Below are positions 39,575-50,928 of a DNA stretch of 64,000 nt, piece after piece. The translations under genes and the position numbers were made by a program. The notes under the pieces were generated by a model. It had not been told where the DNA came from, made no database searches, and saw nothing but the letters and a program-made list of their open reading frames with translations. Each line of letters begins with the position of its first letter. The first letter of the stretch is position 1. The stretch covers positions 248,001 through 312,000 of the forward strand of contig RQJH01000005.1 of NCBI GenBank assembly GCA_014156375.1, written 5' to 3'. Source of the DNA: Enterobacteriaceae bacterium 89. Its GTDB lineage: Bacteria > Pseudomonadota > Gammaproteobacteria > Enterobacterales > Enterobacteriaceae.

Positions 39575-40987
39575 ATGTCACTCAGTCGGCGTCAGTTTAT
39601 CCAGGCATCAGGAGTTGCACTTTGTGCAGGAGCGGTGCCGCTGAGGGCAAATGCCGCAGGCCAACAGCCTGCACTGCCAATCCCACCGCTGCTGGAATCC
39701 CGCCGCGGGCAGCCGCTGTTTCTCACCTTACAACGCACGCACTGGTCATTCACCCAGGGCACTCGCGCGCCGGTGTGGGGCGTTAACGGACGCTATCTCG
39801 GGCCGACTATCCGCGTCTGGAGCGGGGATGACGTTAAGCTTATCTACAGCAACCGCCTGACGGAAAACGTGGCCATGACCATTCGTGGTCTTCAGGTTCC
39901 AGGACCGCTGATTGGCGGCGCGGCACGGATGATGTCGCCGAATGCGGACTGGGCGCCGGTGCTGCCGATTCGCCAGGGCGCTGCGACGCTGTGGTATCAG
40001 GCGAATACGCCAAACCATATGGCACAGCAGGTTTACAGCGGTCTGGCGGGCATGTGGCTGGTGGAAGATGACGTCAGCAAATCCTTACCTGTGCCGAATC
40101 ATTACGGGGTGGATGACTTCCCGGTGATCATTCAGGACAAGCGCCTGGATAACTTTGGCGCGCCGGAATACAGCGAGCCGGGCAGCGGCGGCTTTGTTGG
40201 TGATACGCTGCTGGTCAACGGTGCGCAGAGCCCCTACGTGGAAGTTTCACGCGGCTGGGTGCGCCTGCGTCTGCTGAATGCCTCGAACTCCCGCCGCTAT
40301 CAGCTGCAGATGAGCGATGGCCGCGCGCTGCACGTTATTTCAGGCGATCAGGGTTTCCTGCCGGCTCCGGTCTCCGTCAAACAGCTTTCGCTGGCACCGG
40401 GCGAGCGTCGTGAAATTCTGGTCGATATGACCAACGGTGATGAAGTGTCGATTACCTGCGGTGAAGCGGCGAGCATTGTCGACCGTATTCGCGGCTTCTT
40501 TGAACCTTCAAGCATTCTGATTTCAACCCTGGTGTTGACCCTGCGTCCAACCGGGCTGCTGCCGCTGGTGACAGATAGCCTGCCGATGCGCTTACTGCCG
40601 GAAGAGATCCTGACCGGCACGCCGATCCGCAGCCGTGATTTCACGCTGGGTGACGATCCGGGTATTAACGGGCATCTGTGGGATCCGCAGCGTATTGACG
40701 TGACCGCACAGCAGGGAACCTGGGAGCGCTGGACGCTGCGCGCTGACTATCCGCAGTCGTTCCACATTGAAGGGGTGATGTTCCAGATCCGCAACGTCAA
40801 CGGTGCGATGCCGTTCCCGGAAGATCGCGGCTGGAAAGACACCGTATGGATCGACGGACAGGTTGAGCTGCTGGTGTACTACGGGCAGCCGTCGTGGCCG
40901 CACTTCCCGTTCCAGTTCTCCAGCCAGACGCTGGAATTGGCCGATCGGGGATCGATTGGGCAGATGTTGGTGAATCCGGCGCCTTGA
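39575..40987 (+). CDS. ftsP: Cell-division protein FtsP (SufI), multicopper-oxidase-like
   Basis: 470 residues, equal to E. coli. Twin-arginine signal MSLSRRQFIQASGVALC; periplasmic protein with three cupredoxin domains that stabilises the divisome under stress. Multicopper-oxidase relatives carry HxH copper ligands; none is seen here (for instance RTHWSFTQGT, NTPNHMAQQVYSGLAGMW), as expected for FtsP. A 93-base gap separates it from plsC and contains a GC-rich stem (TCGCGGGC 39488-39495 / GCCCGCGA 39512-39519). Confidence 0.96.
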   Translation: MSLSRRQFIQASGVALCAGAVPLRANAAGQQPALPIPPLLESRRGQPLFLTLQRTHWSFTQGTRAPVWGVNGRYLGPTIRVWSGDDVKLIYSNRLTENVAMTIRGLQVPGPLIGGAARMMSPNADWAPVLPIRQGAATLWYQANTPNHMAQQVYSGLAGMWLVEDDVSKSLPVPNHYGVDDFPVIIQDKRLDNFGAPEYSEPGSGGFVGDTLLVNGAQSPYVEVSRGWVRLRLLNASNSRRYQLQMSDGRALHVISGDQGFLPAPVSVKQLSLAPGERREILVDMTNGDEVSITCGEAASIVDRIRGFFEPSSILISTLVLTLRPTGLLPLVTDSLPMRLLPEEILTGTPIRSRDFTLGDDPGINGHLWDPQRIDVTAQQGTWERWTLRADYPQSFHIEGVMFQIRNVNGAMPFPEDRGWKDTVWIDGQVELLVYYGQPSWPHFPFQFSSQTLELADRGSIGQMLVNPAP

Positions 40988-40989
40988 TT

Positions 40990-41186
40990 TCCCCCTCTCC
41001 CTAACCCTCTCCCCTGGGAGAGGGAATTAGTGTGTCACCGCCTGCTCTTCTGTTTTCTCCTTCTCCCTTTGGGAGAGGGAACTGGATTGTGCCTGTCTTT
41101 CTGCGTCTCCCTTTTGTAGAGGGGGCACCTTGTCTTTCTCCCTCTTCCTTTGGGAGAGGGCAGGGGAGAGGGTCAGGGAGAGGGGA
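40990..41186. repeat. CCCTCTCCC/GGGAGAGGG palindromic repeat array (copy 1)
   Basis: Three successive imperfect CTCTCCC...GGGAGAGGG hairpins plus single arms, closing with AGGGGAGAGGGTCAGGGAGA. It fills the ftsP-ygiQ gap almost to the ygiQ promoter. The same unit recurs near 47.8, 54.5 and 60.5 kb, always in gene gaps. Confidence 0.85.
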
Positions 41187-41275
41187 AAAATAGCACCTTA
41201 CCCTTCAATTCCCCCACAAAACCAGCGTATAATCCCGCCCCTTTGATGTCTCTTTTTTAACCACCCGGAAGCACT

Positions 41276-43492
41276 ATGAGCGCAATTTCCCTGATCCAGC
41301 CGGATCGCGATCTCTTCTCCTGGCCGCAGTACTGGGCTGCCTGTTTTGGCCCGGCACCGTTTTTACCGATGTCCCGGGAAGAAATGGACCAACTGGGCTG
41401 GGACAGCTGCGATATCATTCTGGTGACGGGCGATGCCTACGTCGACCATCCGAGCTTTGGTATGGCGATCTGCGGCCGTATGCTGGAAGCGCAGGGCTTC
41501 CGCGTGGGGATCATCTCCCAGCCGGACTGGAACAGCAAAGACGACTTTATGCGTCTGGGGAAACCGAACCTGTTCTTCGGCGTAACTGCCGGCAACATGG
41601 ACTCGATGATCAACCGCTATACCGCCGATCGTAAGCTGCGCCATGACGACGCCTACACGGCAGATAACGTGGCAGGAAAACGCCCGGATCGCGCAACGCT
41701 GGTTTACACCCAGCGCTGTAAAGAAGCCTGGAAAGATGTGCCGGTGATCCTCGGCGGTATCGAAGCGAGCCTACGCCGTACTGCGCATTATGATTACTGG
41801 TCGGATACCGTACGCCGTTCGGTGCTGGTGGATTCCAAAGCCGATATGCTGATTTTCGGCAACGGCGAACGCCCGCTGGTGGAAGTGGCGCACCGTCTGT
41901 CGCAGGGCGAACATATCGCCTCTATCCGCGACGTGCGTAACACCGCGTTCATGGTCAAAGAAGCTCTGCCGGGCTGGAGTGGGGTGGATTCCCGCATCAT
42001 TGATATGCCGGGCAAAATCGATCCGATCCCGCATCCTTACGGTGACGATCTGCCGTGTGCGGACAATAAGCCGGTTGAGCCGAAAAAAGCGGAAGCGAAA
42101 GCCGTTGTCGTCCAGCCCCCGCGTCCAAAGCCATGGGAAAAGACCTACGTTCTGCTGCCGTCCTTTGAGAAAGTGAAAAGTGACAAAGTGCTTTATGCGC
42201 ATGCTTCCCGCATTCTGCACCATGAAACCAACCCTGGCTGTGCGCGTGCGCTGATGCAAAAGCACGGCGAGCGTTATATCTGGGTGAACCCACCGGCAAT
42301 CCCGCTTTCGACAGAAGAGATGGACAGCGTTTTCGCCCTGCCGTATCAGCGAATACCGCATCCTTCGTATGGCAACAGCCGTATTCCTGCGTATGAGATG
42401 ATCCGCTTCTCGATCAACATTATGCGCGGCTGCTTTGGCGGCTGTTCCTTCTGCTCGATTACCGAGCACGAAGGCCGCATTATCCAGAGCCGCTCTGAAG
42501 ACTCCATCATCAACGAGATCGAAGCCATTCGCGACACCGTTCCGGGCTTTACCGGTATTATCTCCGATCTTGGTGGTCCAACGGCGAACATGTATATGCT
42601 GCGCTGTAAGTCCCCGCGTGCAGAGCAAACCTGTCGTCGTCTGTCGTGCGTGTACCCGGATATTTGCCAGCACATGGACACCAACCATCAGCCGACGATC
42701 GACCTGTATCGCCGTGCGCGCGATCTGAAAGGCATCAAAAAGATCCTGATAGCTTCCGGCGTGCGTTATGACATTGCGGTGGAAGATCCGCGTTATATCA
42801 AAGAGCTGGCAACGCACCACGTTGGCGGCTATCTGAAGATCGCCCCGGAGCATACCGAACAGGGTCCGCTGTCAAAAATGATGAAGCCGGGCATGGGCAG
42901 CTACGATCGCTTTAAAGAGCTGTTCGACACCTTCTCTAAACAGGCCGGTAAAGAGCAGTATCTGATCCCGTATTTCATCTCCGCGCATCCGGGGACCACG
43001 GATGAAGATATGGTCAACCTGGCGCTGTGGCTGAAACGCCATCGCTTCCGCCTCGATCAGGTGCAGAACTTCTACCCGTCACCACTGGCGAACTCGACGA
43101 CCATGTATTACACCGGGAAAAACCCGCTGAGTAAGATTGGCTACAAGAGTGAAGATGTCTTTATTCCGAAAGGGGATAAGCAGCGCCGTCTGCATAAAGC
43201 GCTGCTGCGCTATCACGATCCGGCTGGCTGGCCGATGATCCGCCAGGCGCTGGAAGCGATGGGCAAAAAGCATCTGATTGGTGGACGTCGTGAATGTTTG
43301 GTGCCAGCGCCGACGCTGGATGAAATGCGGGAAGCACGTCGCCAGAGCCGTCGTAGCCAGCCTGCACTGACCAAACACACCCCGGTTTCGCATCAGCGCA
43401 GTCCGGGTAAGCCGAAGATCAAACCGGCGGCGAAGCCAGCGGTAAAAGCGGCAGCCAAGCCTGCTGCTAAACCTGCCAGCAAGCGCGGATAG
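41276..43492 (+). CDS. ygiQ: Radical SAM protein YgiQ
   Basis: 738 residues. UPF0313 family: N-terminal cobalamin-like region, then the radical SAM cluster motif CFGGCSFC (CxxxCxxC) in [19 protein letters not shown] near residue 390, and a further conserved [14 protein letters not shown] segment. The C-terminal about 50 residues are a low-complexity alanine/lysine/proline tail. The substrate is unknown. A TATAAT at 41228-41233 is a probable -10 element. In E. coli K-12 the gene is disrupted (ygiQ/ygiR); here it is intact. Confidence 0.95.
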   Translation: MSAISLIQPDRDLFSWPQYWAACFGPAPFLPMSREEMDQLGWDSCDIILVTGDAYVDHPSFGMAICGRMLEAQGFRVGIISQPDWNSKDDFMRLGKPNLFFGVTAGNMDSMINRYTADRKLRHDDAYTADNVAGKRPDRATLVYTQRCKEAWKDVPVILGGIEASLRRTAHYDYWSDTVRRSVLVDSKADMLIFGNGERPLVEVAHRLSQGEHIASIRDVRNTAFMVKEALPGWSGVDSRIIDMPGKIDPIPHPYGDDLPCADNKPVEPKKAEAKAVVVQPPRPKPWEKTYVLLPSFEKVKSDKVLYAHASRILHHETNPGCARALMQKHGERYIWVNPPAIPLSTEEMDSVFALPYQRIPHPSYGNSRIPAYEMIRFSINIMRGCFGGCSFCSITEHEGRIIQSRSEDSIINEIEAIRDTVPGFTGIISDLGGPTANMYMLRCKSPRAEQTCRRLSCVYPDICQHMDTNHQPTIDLYRRARDLKGIKKILIASGVRYDIAVEDPRYIKELATHHVGGYLKIAPEHTEQGPLSKMMKPGMGSYDRFKELFDTFSKQAGKEQYLIPYFISAHPGTTDEDMVNLALWLKRHRFRLDQVQNFYPSPLANSTTMYYTGKNPLSKIGYKSEDVFIPKGDKQRRLHKALLRYHDPAGWPMIRQALEAMGKKHLIGGRRECLVPAPTLDEMREARRQSRRSQPALTKHTPVSHQRSPGKPKIKPAAKPAVKAAAKPAAKPASKRG

Positions 43493-43499
43493 ATTGAAA

Positions 43500-43586
43500 T
43501 TGCCCGGTGGCGCAGGCTTACCGGGCCTACGAAAACATCGCAATTGTTTGCTTTTGTAGGTCCGGTAAGCGAAGCGCCACCGGGCA
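43500..43586. repeat. BIME: paired REP elements (copy 3)
   Basis: TGCCCGGTGGCGCAGGCTTA...CGGGCCTAC and GTAGGTCCGGTAAGCGAAGC...CACCGGGCA form a long inverted repeat between convergent ygiQ and yqhG. Confidence 0.92.
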
Positions 43587-43590
43587 GTTC

Positions 43591-44526
43591 CTAAGGCTTT
43601 ACAGCCTCAGCGCGTAAAACACGCTCAAGCTGCTGCATCAGGCTCCCTTCTTTCGAATCGATAATATCGTCTATCTGCCACTTATTATGGGTTTGTCGCA
43701 GGAGGATCTCTCTCGAGTCCGCCAGGCCGTCAGACTTTCTGAAGTGAACTTTTACCAGCGTTTTTCCGGCCACTTCTGGCTCAGCCTTCACGCTTTCCAG
43801 CGTGAGGGTACTGGGGTCGGTACAGCCGCAAAGAGGCGTCGTCCCCCAGATATCCGGGATCTTTTTGCGCTCCTGCTCTTTCTCCGACATCTGCCAGGTA
43901 AGGATGTGGAAATCTTCCATCACTCTGAGTGACGAAGGCGTCAGCAGCAGCGGCCAGGAGAGGGCGTCAAACTCGCGGCTGGTGTAGATTTCACGCACAA
44001 AGGCGGCGGCCTGTGGACGCTGCAGGTCGGCGAGCTTTTTCTGCTGCGCCTGGTTGCTGTCGGTCAGGACCTGCCAGGTGCTCTGGTTATTCTCAATAAT
44101 GTCGTCGATAAGCCAGCGATCGCGCTCTTTTACCAGCCGGTACTCCATGGTGGAAACCGTATCTGAGCTTTGCATCGGACGGACGCTGACCAGCGCGGTG
44201 GCGCGGTTCTCCGTCTGAGAAGAAACCGCAATGTTCTCTACCACCAGATGATCGAAATCCTGGCAGCCGCAGCGCGGATCCCAGTCCAGCGCGCCGCTGT
44301 CGCCAGGCGCAGTCAGCGAACTGTCTGTGTGCAGGGCTGAGGCCATTCTTGCCGAGACAATGGCGGCAGCGCCAGTGGCATCAAAAGGGGGAGGATTGCT
44401 GTTTTCGGTATAGGGTTTGTAGATTTGCTGAAGGGTTTGCTCAACGGAAAAAAGCTGGGCATGGGCCAGGAACGGAAAACCTAAAGCCAATAAGAGGGCG
44501 AAAAAACACCTGCCAGCGCTATTCAT
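43591..44526 (-). CDS. yqhG: DUF3828 tandem-domain secreted protein, YqhG-like
   Basis: 311 residues. Signal peptide about 1-24 (ending AHA). Two tandem DUF3828 repeats are visible, each with a first helix (QQIYKPYTEN; VREIYTSREF), a CGC motif (DPRCGCQDFD; TPLCGCTDPS) and an ending W-x-I-DDII (RWLIDDIIENN; KWQIDDIIDS). The gene downstream of dkgA in E. coli is yqhG, of the same family, which supports the name. Function unknown. Start chosen at the ATG behind GGAGAG, dropping 12 upstream residues. E. coli yqhH, a small lipoprotein gene, is absent. Confidence 0.82.
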   Translation of the reverse strand: MNSAGRCFFALLLALGFPFLAHAQLFSVEQTLQQIYKPYTENSNPPPFDATGAAAIVSARMASALHTDSSLTAPGDSGALDWDPRCGCQDFDHLVVENIAVSSQTENRATALVSVRPMQSSDTVSTMEYRLVKERDRWLIDDIIENNQSTWQVLTDSNQAQQKKLADLQRPQAAAFVREIYTSREFDALSWPLLLTPSSLRVMEDFHILTWQMSEKEQERKKIPDIWGTTPLCGCTDPSTLTLESVKAEPEVAGKTLVKVHFRKSDGLADSREILLRQTHNKWQIDDIIDSKEGSLMQQLERVLRAEAVKP

Positions 44527-44604
44527 TGCATCTCTCCGTGAGCGAAAGCGCAAGAATACCACCGGCAGGGCGATAGCACATCAACAGATGGTTAACGGGA
44601 CAGG

Positions 44605-45432
44605 TTAGCCGCCAAACTGATCCGGGTCAGGACCCAGCCGTTTCCCTTGATCCAGCTTAGCGATTTCGCTCAGCTCATCTTTATCAAGACGGAAGTCCCA
44701 GACGTCGAAGTTCTCGGCAATGCGTGCCGGGGTGACGGATTTCGGGATCACCACCAGTCCGCTGTCGAGGTGCCAGCGAATGACAATCTGCGCGGGGGTT
44801 TTGCCGTATTTGTCGGCCAGAGTGCGGATAATGGCCTGATCAAACACGCCTTCTCCGCCCTGCGCCAGCGGGCTCCAGGATTCGGTCTGGATTTTGTGGG
44901 TGGCGTTCCAGGCATGCAGCTGGCGCTGCTGCATCAGCGGGTGGAGCTCAATCTGGTTGATCACCGGCGTCACTCCGGTTTCGTCAATCAGCCGTTGCAG
45001 GTGATGGATCTGGAAATTACAGACGCCGATGCTTTTCACCAGCCCCTGCTGCTGTAACTCGATCATTCCTTTCCAGGCTTCGACATAGTGATCGATAGCC
45101 GGAACGGGCCAGTGCATCAGATACAGATCGACAAAATCCAGCTGAAGCTTATCAAGACTTTCCTGCAGTGCCTGAGCGGGCCGTTTTTGGTCGTCGTTCC
45201 ACAGTTTGGTGGTGATGAACAGCTCATCGCGGGCGATCCCCGCACTGCTGAGCGCATTACCGACGCCATCTTCGTTTTTGTACGCCGCGGCGGTATCAAT
45301 CGAACGATAACCTACCTCCAGCGCTTTATGAATGGCGGAAACGACTTCCTCATTGCCTGCTTTCCACACGCCGAGCCCCAGCTGCGGCATGACGTTGCCG
45401 TCCTGAAGTTTGATTACGGTTGGATGTGTCAT
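44605..45432 (-). CDS. dkgA: 2,5-diketo-D-gluconate reductase A / methylglyoxal reductase
   Basis: 275 residues, equal to E. coli DkgA. Aldo/keto reductase barrel: GYRSIDTAAAYKNEDGVG (catalytic aspartate and tyrosine), ITTKLW (lysine), YLMHWPVP (histidine), and the NADPH site VIPKSVTPARI. Reduces methylglyoxal and diketogluconate. It lies 112 bases downstream of yqhD on the same strand; in E. coli both are induced by YqhC in response to aldehydes. Confidence 0.97.
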   Translation of the reverse strand: MTHPTVIKLQDGNVMPQLGLGVWKAGNEEVVSAIHKALEVGYRSIDTAAAYKNEDGVGNALSSAGIARDELFITTKLWNDDQKRPAQALQESLDKLQLDFVDLYLMHWPVPAIDHYVEAWKGMIELQQQGLVKSIGVCNFQIHHLQRLIDETGVTPVINQIELHPLMQQRQLHAWNATHKIQTESWSPLAQGGEGVFDQAIIRTLADKYGKTPAQIVIRWHLDSGLVVIPKSVTPARIAENFDVWDFRLDKDELSEIAKLDQGKRLGPDPDQFGG

Positions 45433-45544
45433 GCGATCGGTCCTCCTTAGATAAAATTCACCGAAGTGCAGAGCACACTCCGGTGAAGCAGTAGCATTAA
45501 GTCTGGACGAAATACGGGAAAACGAAAGGTTAAGCGGAAAAGCC

Positions 45545-46708
45545 TTAGCGTGCCGCTTCGTAAATGCGGCGGCTCACGTCCAGGGTAATATCCTGATTCT
45601 CGCCGATTTTCGTCATGCCGTGCTCTTCGAGTTTTTTCAGCAGAGCCGGGATAGTGCTGCCGTCGAGACCGTAGTCAGACAGACGAGTCGGCACGCCCAT
45701 CGCTTCAAAGAAGCTGCGGGTAGCGGCGATGGCGGCGTCGATACGCGCGTCGTCGGAGCCTTCGGTGATGTTCCACACGCGTTCAGCATACTGAAGCAGT
45801 TTGGCGCGTTTGGTATCACGTTTTTCATTCCACAGCGCTGGCAGGACGATCGCCAGGGTCTGCGCGTGGTCGAGGCCGTGCATGGCGGTCAGTTCGTGGC
45901 CGAGCATGTGTGTTGCCCAGTCCTGCGGCACGCCGGCGCCGATCAGGCCATTCAGCGCCTGAGTGGCGGCCCACATGACGTTGGCACGCACGTCGTAGTT
46001 TTCCGGCTCTTTCAGCGCCTTCGGACCTTCTTCAATCAGCGTCAGCAAAATACCTTCCGCGAAACGGTCCTGAATTTTGGCATTAACCGGATAGGTCACA
46101 TACTGTTCAATGGTATGCACGAAGGCATCGACCACGCCATTAGCGACCTGACGCGGCGGCAGGGTGTAGGTGTAAACCGGATCCAGTACTGCGAACACCG
46201 GGCGCACCAGCGGGTTCATAAATGCCTGTTTGTCGCCGGTGGTTTTACGGGAAACGACAGCACCCATGTTGGATTCAGAACCGGTGGCTGGCAGCGTCAG
46301 CACGGAGCCCATCGGAATCGCGCTGGTGATTTTGCTGCCGCCGGTTTGCAGGATTTCCCACGGATCGACGCCTTCAGCGTAATGAGTGGCTGCGGCGATA
46401 AATTTGGTGCCATCCAGCACCGAACCGCCGCCGACTGCCAGCAGGAAGGTGACTTTTTGCTCACGGGCGATTTTCACTGCGTTCATCAGCGTTTCATAAG
46501 ATGGGTTTGGCTCAATACCGCCAAACTCCAGTACGTCCAGACCGTTGAGGGCGCTCAGCACCTGGTCCAGCACGCCAGTTTTTTTCACGCTGCCGCCGCC
46601 GTAGGTGACCAGAACGCGGGCATTGGCCGGGATCTGGGCACGCAGATCGGAGAGCGCGCCTTTGCCAAACAAAATGCGGGTTGGAGTGTGCAGGTCAAAA
46701 TTAAACAT
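45545..46708 (-). CDS. yqhD: NADPH-dependent aldehyde reductase/alcohol dehydrogenase YqhD
   Basis: 387 residues, equal to E. coli. Iron-containing alcohol dehydrogenase family that uses zinc in YqhD; cofactor motif AVGGGSVLDGTK, metal site with D/H residues in GHELTAMHGLDHAQ, and NGVVDAFVHTIEQYV. Reduces a broad range of aldehydes, including lipid-peroxidation products. The AGGGA before the ATG fits. Divergent from yqhC. Confidence 0.97.
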   Translation of the reverse strand: MFNFDLHTPTRILFGKGALSDLRAQIPANARVLVTYGGGSVKKTGVLDQVLSALNGLDVLEFGGIEPNPSYETLMNAVKIAREQKVTFLLAVGGGSVLDGTKFIAAATHYAEGVDPWEILQTGGSKITSAIPMGSVLTLPATGSESNMGAVVSRKTTGDKQAFMNPLVRPVFAVLDPVYTYTLPPRQVANGVVDAFVHTIEQYVTYPVNAKIQDRFAEGILLTLIEEGPKALKEPENYDVRANVMWAATQALNGLIGAGVPQDWATHMLGHELTAMHGLDHAQTLAIVLPALWNEKRDTKRAKLLQYAERVWNITEGSDDARIDAAIAATRSFFEAMGVPTRLSDYGLDGSTIPALLKKLEEHGMTKIGENQDITLDVSRRIYEAAR

Positions 46709-46822
46709 GGCTTAATCCCTTTGTTTAGGGTGAAAAAGAGGGCAGATGCGGTGCTGCCTGATGGAGCGTATTGTGGTCCTGTGCGGGGATTGCCTCAATG
46801 CACATTTCTGCCAATGTCTTGC

Positions 46823-46851
46823 CCATTTCTCCGCAGTGCTGGAGGAAATGG
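46823..46851. repeat. Inverted repeat in the yqhD-yqhC intergenic region
   Basis: CCATTTCTCC and GGAGGAAATGG pair with a one-base bulge across an eight-base centre. It lies between the divergent genes and may be an operator, for YqhC by position, or chance. Confidence 0.35.
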
Positions 46852-46903
46852 CTAAATCCCGCCACAATGCTGTCATCAGAAACTGCCGTGGAAGAGTGCC
46901 GCC

Positions 46904-47803
46904 ATGAACCGTGAAGCCATCTGCCTTCAGCTGACAGATAAAATTAAATTTTTGAAAAATAACGAAGAAAGACTGAATGCTGTGCTGCCTGACATTCGTC
47001 TGCTTTATGGCACCCAGCCGGGGACTCGCACACCGGTGATGTACCAGCCTGGCATCGTATTTCTCTTTTCGGGGCATAAAATTGGTCACATCAATGAACG
47101 CACTTTTCGCTATGACGCCACGGAGTATCTGCTGCTGACGGTACCGCTGCCGTTTGAGTGCGAAACCTTTGCCACACCGGAAGTGCCGCTGGCAGGCTTA
47201 CGCCTGAATGTCGATATCCTGCAACTGCAGGAACTGCTGATGGATATTGGCGAAGACGAGCTGTTCCATCCGGCGATGGCGGCCAGCGGCATCAATTCCG
47301 CCGTTTTATCCGATGACATTCTGTGCGCGGCTGAGCGTCTGCTGGACGTGATGGAACGCCCGCTGGATGCGAGAATTCTGGGCAAGCAAATCATCCGCGA
47401 AATGCTTTACTACGTGCTGATGGGGCCCTGCGGCGGCGCTCTGCTGGCGCTGGTCAGCCGTCAGACGCACTTCAGCCTGATTAGCCGGGTGCTGAAGCGC
47501 ATCGAGAGCCAGTACACGGAGAACCTGAGCGTCGATCAGCTGGCGGCCGAAGCCAACATGAGCGTGTCGGCGTTCCACCATAACTTTAAATCCGTCACCA
47601 GCACCTCGCCGCTGCAGTATCTGAAAACCTACCGGCTGCACAAAGCGCGGATGATGATGGTGCACGACGGCCTGAAGGCCAGCACCGCGGCGATGAAGGT
47701 GGGATACGAAAGTGCGTCGCAGTTCAGTCGGGAGTTTAAGCGCTACTTTGGTTTAACGCCGGGCGAGGATGCTGCTCGTATTCGGGGGATGCAGGGGGCT
47801 TAA
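46904..47803 (+). CDS. yqhC: AraC-family activator of yqhD-dkgA
   Basis: 299 residues. N-terminal sensing domain of the AraC-N type ([37 protein letters not shown]), C-terminal double HTH ([45 protein letters not shown]). E. coli YqhC responds to electrophilic aldehydes and activates yqhD and dkgA. Divergent from yqhD across 195 bases. The ATG is at 46904; E. coli entries are somewhat longer at the N-terminus. Confidence 0.95.
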   Translation: MNREAICLQLTDKIKFLKNNEERLNAVLPDIRLLYGTQPGTRTPVMYQPGIVFLFSGHKIGHINERTFRYDATEYLLLTVPLPFECETFATPEVPLAGLRLNVDILQLQELLMDIGEDELFHPAMAASGINSAVLSDDILCAAERLLDVMERPLDARILGKQIIREMLYYVLMGPCGGALLALVSRQTHFSLISRVLKRIESQYTENLSVDQLAAEANMSVSAFHHNFKSVTSTSPLQYLKTYRLHKARMMMVHDGLKASTAAMKVGYESASQFSREFKRYFGLTPGEDAARIRGMQGA

Positions 47804-47815
47804 GTTCAGTGATGG

Positions 47816-47943
47816 CCCTCTCCCTAACCCTCTCCCAGGGGGAGAGGGAACTGTTTAGTACTCACTTTCCTTGGGGAGAGGGAATGGTACGGTGCGGGCT
47901 GGTTTTACTCCCTCTCCCTGGGGAGAGGGTTGGGGAGAGGGGG
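47816..47943. repeat. CCCTCTCCC/GGGAGAGGG palindromic repeat array (copy 2)
   Basis: Three inverted arms (CCTCTCCCAGGGGGAGAGGG, TTGGGGAGAGGG and CCCTCTCCCTGGGGAGAGGG) between convergent yqhC and yghB. Confidence 0.85.
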
Positions 47944-47960
47944 AACATGAAGGCACTAAC

Positions 47961-48620
47961 TTAAGCGTTAGAATACTTCTTCTTCAGCACCATAAACACG
48001 GTGCCCAGCAGACCACAAACCAGCAGGAAAATCGGCAGGATAATCAGGAAGGTCATCACCTGATCTTCATGATGCTTAATGAACGGGATCATGCTCAGCG
48101 CATAGCCAAAGCCCGTGACTACCGCTACCCACAGCAGGCCGCTCAACCAGTTTACAAACTGGAAGCGACGGTTTGGCAGACCGGAAATGCCCGCCATCAC
48201 CGGCAGCAGCGTACGTACAAACGCCAGAAAACGCCCGGACAGCAGGGCCAGCAGGCCGTGCTGATCGAACATATAGGTCGCGCGTTCGTGATATTTCACC
48301 GGCAGCTGTGCCAGCCATTTTTTAACGATACGGGTATTGCCGAGCCAGCGGCCCTGAATGTAGCTCAGCCAGTAGCCAAGACTGGCGGCGGCAGTAAGGA
48401 TCACCAGGGTCGGTACAAAATCCATCACCCCTTTGGCGATCAGGGCTCCCGCGAGCAGCAGCAGGCTGTCGCCAGGCAAAAATGCCGCAGGCAACAGGCC
48501 ATTTTCTAAAAACAGGGTCGCAAACATGACCAGATAAACAACGCCCACGATGTGGGGATCAGCCAGTGCGGCGAAATCATGATGCCAGAGCGCGGCAACA
48601 ATTTCCTGGATAACAACCAT
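47961..48620 (-). CDS. yghB: DedA-family inner-membrane protein YghB
   Basis: 219 residues, equal to E. coli. DedA/SNARE-associated domain: [20 protein letters not shown], then [20 protein letters not shown] with the essential arginine, and about five hydrophobic segments. DedA proteins take part in recycling undecaprenyl phosphate and in membrane homeostasis; E. coli yghB is partly redundant with yqjA. Confidence 0.96.
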   Translation of the reverse strand: MVVIQEIVAALWHHDFAALADPHIVGVVYLVMFATLFLENGLLPAAFLPGDSLLLLAGALIAKGVMDFVPTLVILTAAASLGYWLSYIQGRWLGNTRIVKKWLAQLPVKYHERATYMFDQHGLLALLSGRFLAFVRTLLPVMAGISGLPNRRFQFVNWLSGLLWVAVVTGFGYALSMIPFIKHHEDQVMTFLIILPIFLLVCGLLGTVFMVLKKKYSNA

Positions 48621-48667
48621 GGACTTTCCTGTGGATCAACATTTTCTGAGTATTGTACTCCTGAATC

Positions 48668-48732
48668 GCCTGGGATGCCTTGATCCCAGGCGCAACAATT
48701 CAGGCAGTTTTCACCGGGACTGTCTGAAATTG
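48668..48732. repeat. Two adjacent hairpins between metC and yghB
   Basis: GCCTGGGAT / ATCCCAGGC (48668-48676 / 48683-48691) and CAATTCAGGCAGT / ACTGTCTGAAATTG (48696-48708 / 48719-48732). Neither is followed by a U tract on the transcribed - strand, so they may attenuate or protect rather than terminate. Confidence 0.5.
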
Positions 48733-48751
48733 TGTCCATTGGCCTGTCACT

Positions 48752-49975
<1,224 letters not shown>

Positions 49976-50113
49976 AACTAACATGATTCAGTACTGATGT
50001 ACCCGACCTGCCGTGATTAAGCACAAAATATTGTCTTTCGTCGACAAAGGCCCTTTTTTACTGCGTGAGCGCAATGAAAATAAGCGCTGAATGCGTCAAT
50101 ATGTAAATAGTAA

Positions 50114-50128
50114 TGAGAACGACTATCA
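50114..50128 (+). promoter_or_regulatory. Fur box upstream of exbB
   Basis: TGAGAAC-G-ACTATCA fits the 7-1-7 Fur consensus TGATAAT-N-ATTATCA with three mismatches. It lies about 60 bases before the exbB start and agrees with the known iron control of exbBD. Confidence 0.75.
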
Positions 50129-50190
50129 ATTCGACGACTTTTTGATATCATTATGCTCAGATTTTGTGATTTGGATCCTGGAGATACAGA

Positions 50191-50922
50191 GTGGGTAATA
50201 ATTTGATGCAGGCGGATCTCTCCGTTTGGGGTATGTATCATCATGCCGACATCGTAGTAAAGGTGGTCATGATCGGCCTGATTCTGGCATCGGTCGTTAC
50301 CTGGGCCATCTTCTTCAGCAAAAGCACTGAACTGTTAACGCAGAAGCGTCGCCTCAAGCGCGAACAGCAGCTGTTAGGCGAAGCCCGCTCGCTGAACCAG
50401 GCGTCCGACATCGCCTCCGCTTTCCAGGCAAAAAGCCTGAGCACCATGCTTATCAACGAAGCGCAGAACGAGCTGGAACTCTCTGCCGGGGCCGAAGACA
50501 ACGAAGGCATTAAAGAACGTACCGGATTCCGTCTGGAACGTCGCGTTGCTGCCGTAGGTCGTCATATGGGCCGCGGTAACGGTTATCTGGCCACTATCGG
50601 CGCTATCTCCCCGTTTGTTGGTTTGTTCGGCACCGTCTGGGGCATCATGAACAGCTTCATCGGCATCGCTCAGACCCAGACCACTAACCTCGCGGTGGTG
50701 GCTCCAGGTATCGCTGAAGCGCTGCTGGCAACGGCCATCGGTCTGTTTGCGGCAATTCCTGCGGTAGTTATCTACAACGTGTTCGCCCGTATGATTGGCA
50801 GCCACAAAGCGCTGTTAGGCGATGTTGCCGCTCAGGTTCTGCTGCTGCAAAGCCGTGACCTCGACCTTAACGCCACTCAGACTCCGCCGGTGCGCACCGC
50901 CCAGAAATTACGGGTAGGGTGA
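50191..50922 (+). CDS. exbB: TonB-system energiser ExbB
   Basis: 243 residues (E. coli 244), GTG start behind CTGGAG as in E. coli. MotA/TolQ/ExbB proton channel with three membrane helices (about 16-39, 128-155 and 162-199): VVMIGLILASVVTWAIFFSK, ATIGAISPFVGLFGTVWGIM, AEALLATAIGLFAAIPAVVI. With ExbD it harnesses the proton motive force for TonB-dependent import of iron chelates and cobalamin. Starts 7 bases before exbD and is read away from metC. Confidence 0.97.
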   Translation: MGNNLMQADLSVWGMYHHADIVVKVVMIGLILASVVTWAIFFSKSTELLTQKRRLKREQQLLGEARSLNQASDIASAFQAKSLSTMLINEAQNELELSAGAEDNEGIKERTGFRLERRVAAVGRHMGRGNGYLATIGAISPFVGLFGTVWGIMNSFIGIAQTQTTNLAVVAPGIAEALLATAIGLFAAIPAVVIYNVFARMIGSHKALLGDVAAQVLLLQSRDLDLNATQTPPVRTAQKLRVG

Positions 50923-50928
50923 TAAGCC

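Noticed and set aside
41771-42853. A 360-codon open frame antisense to ygiQ
   Set aside because: Overlaps the conserved radical SAM core on the other strand and lacks any family signature.
45620-46855. A 411-codon open frame antisense to yqhD
   Set aside because: Shadow of a well-supported gene; no ribosome-binding site and no recognisable domain.
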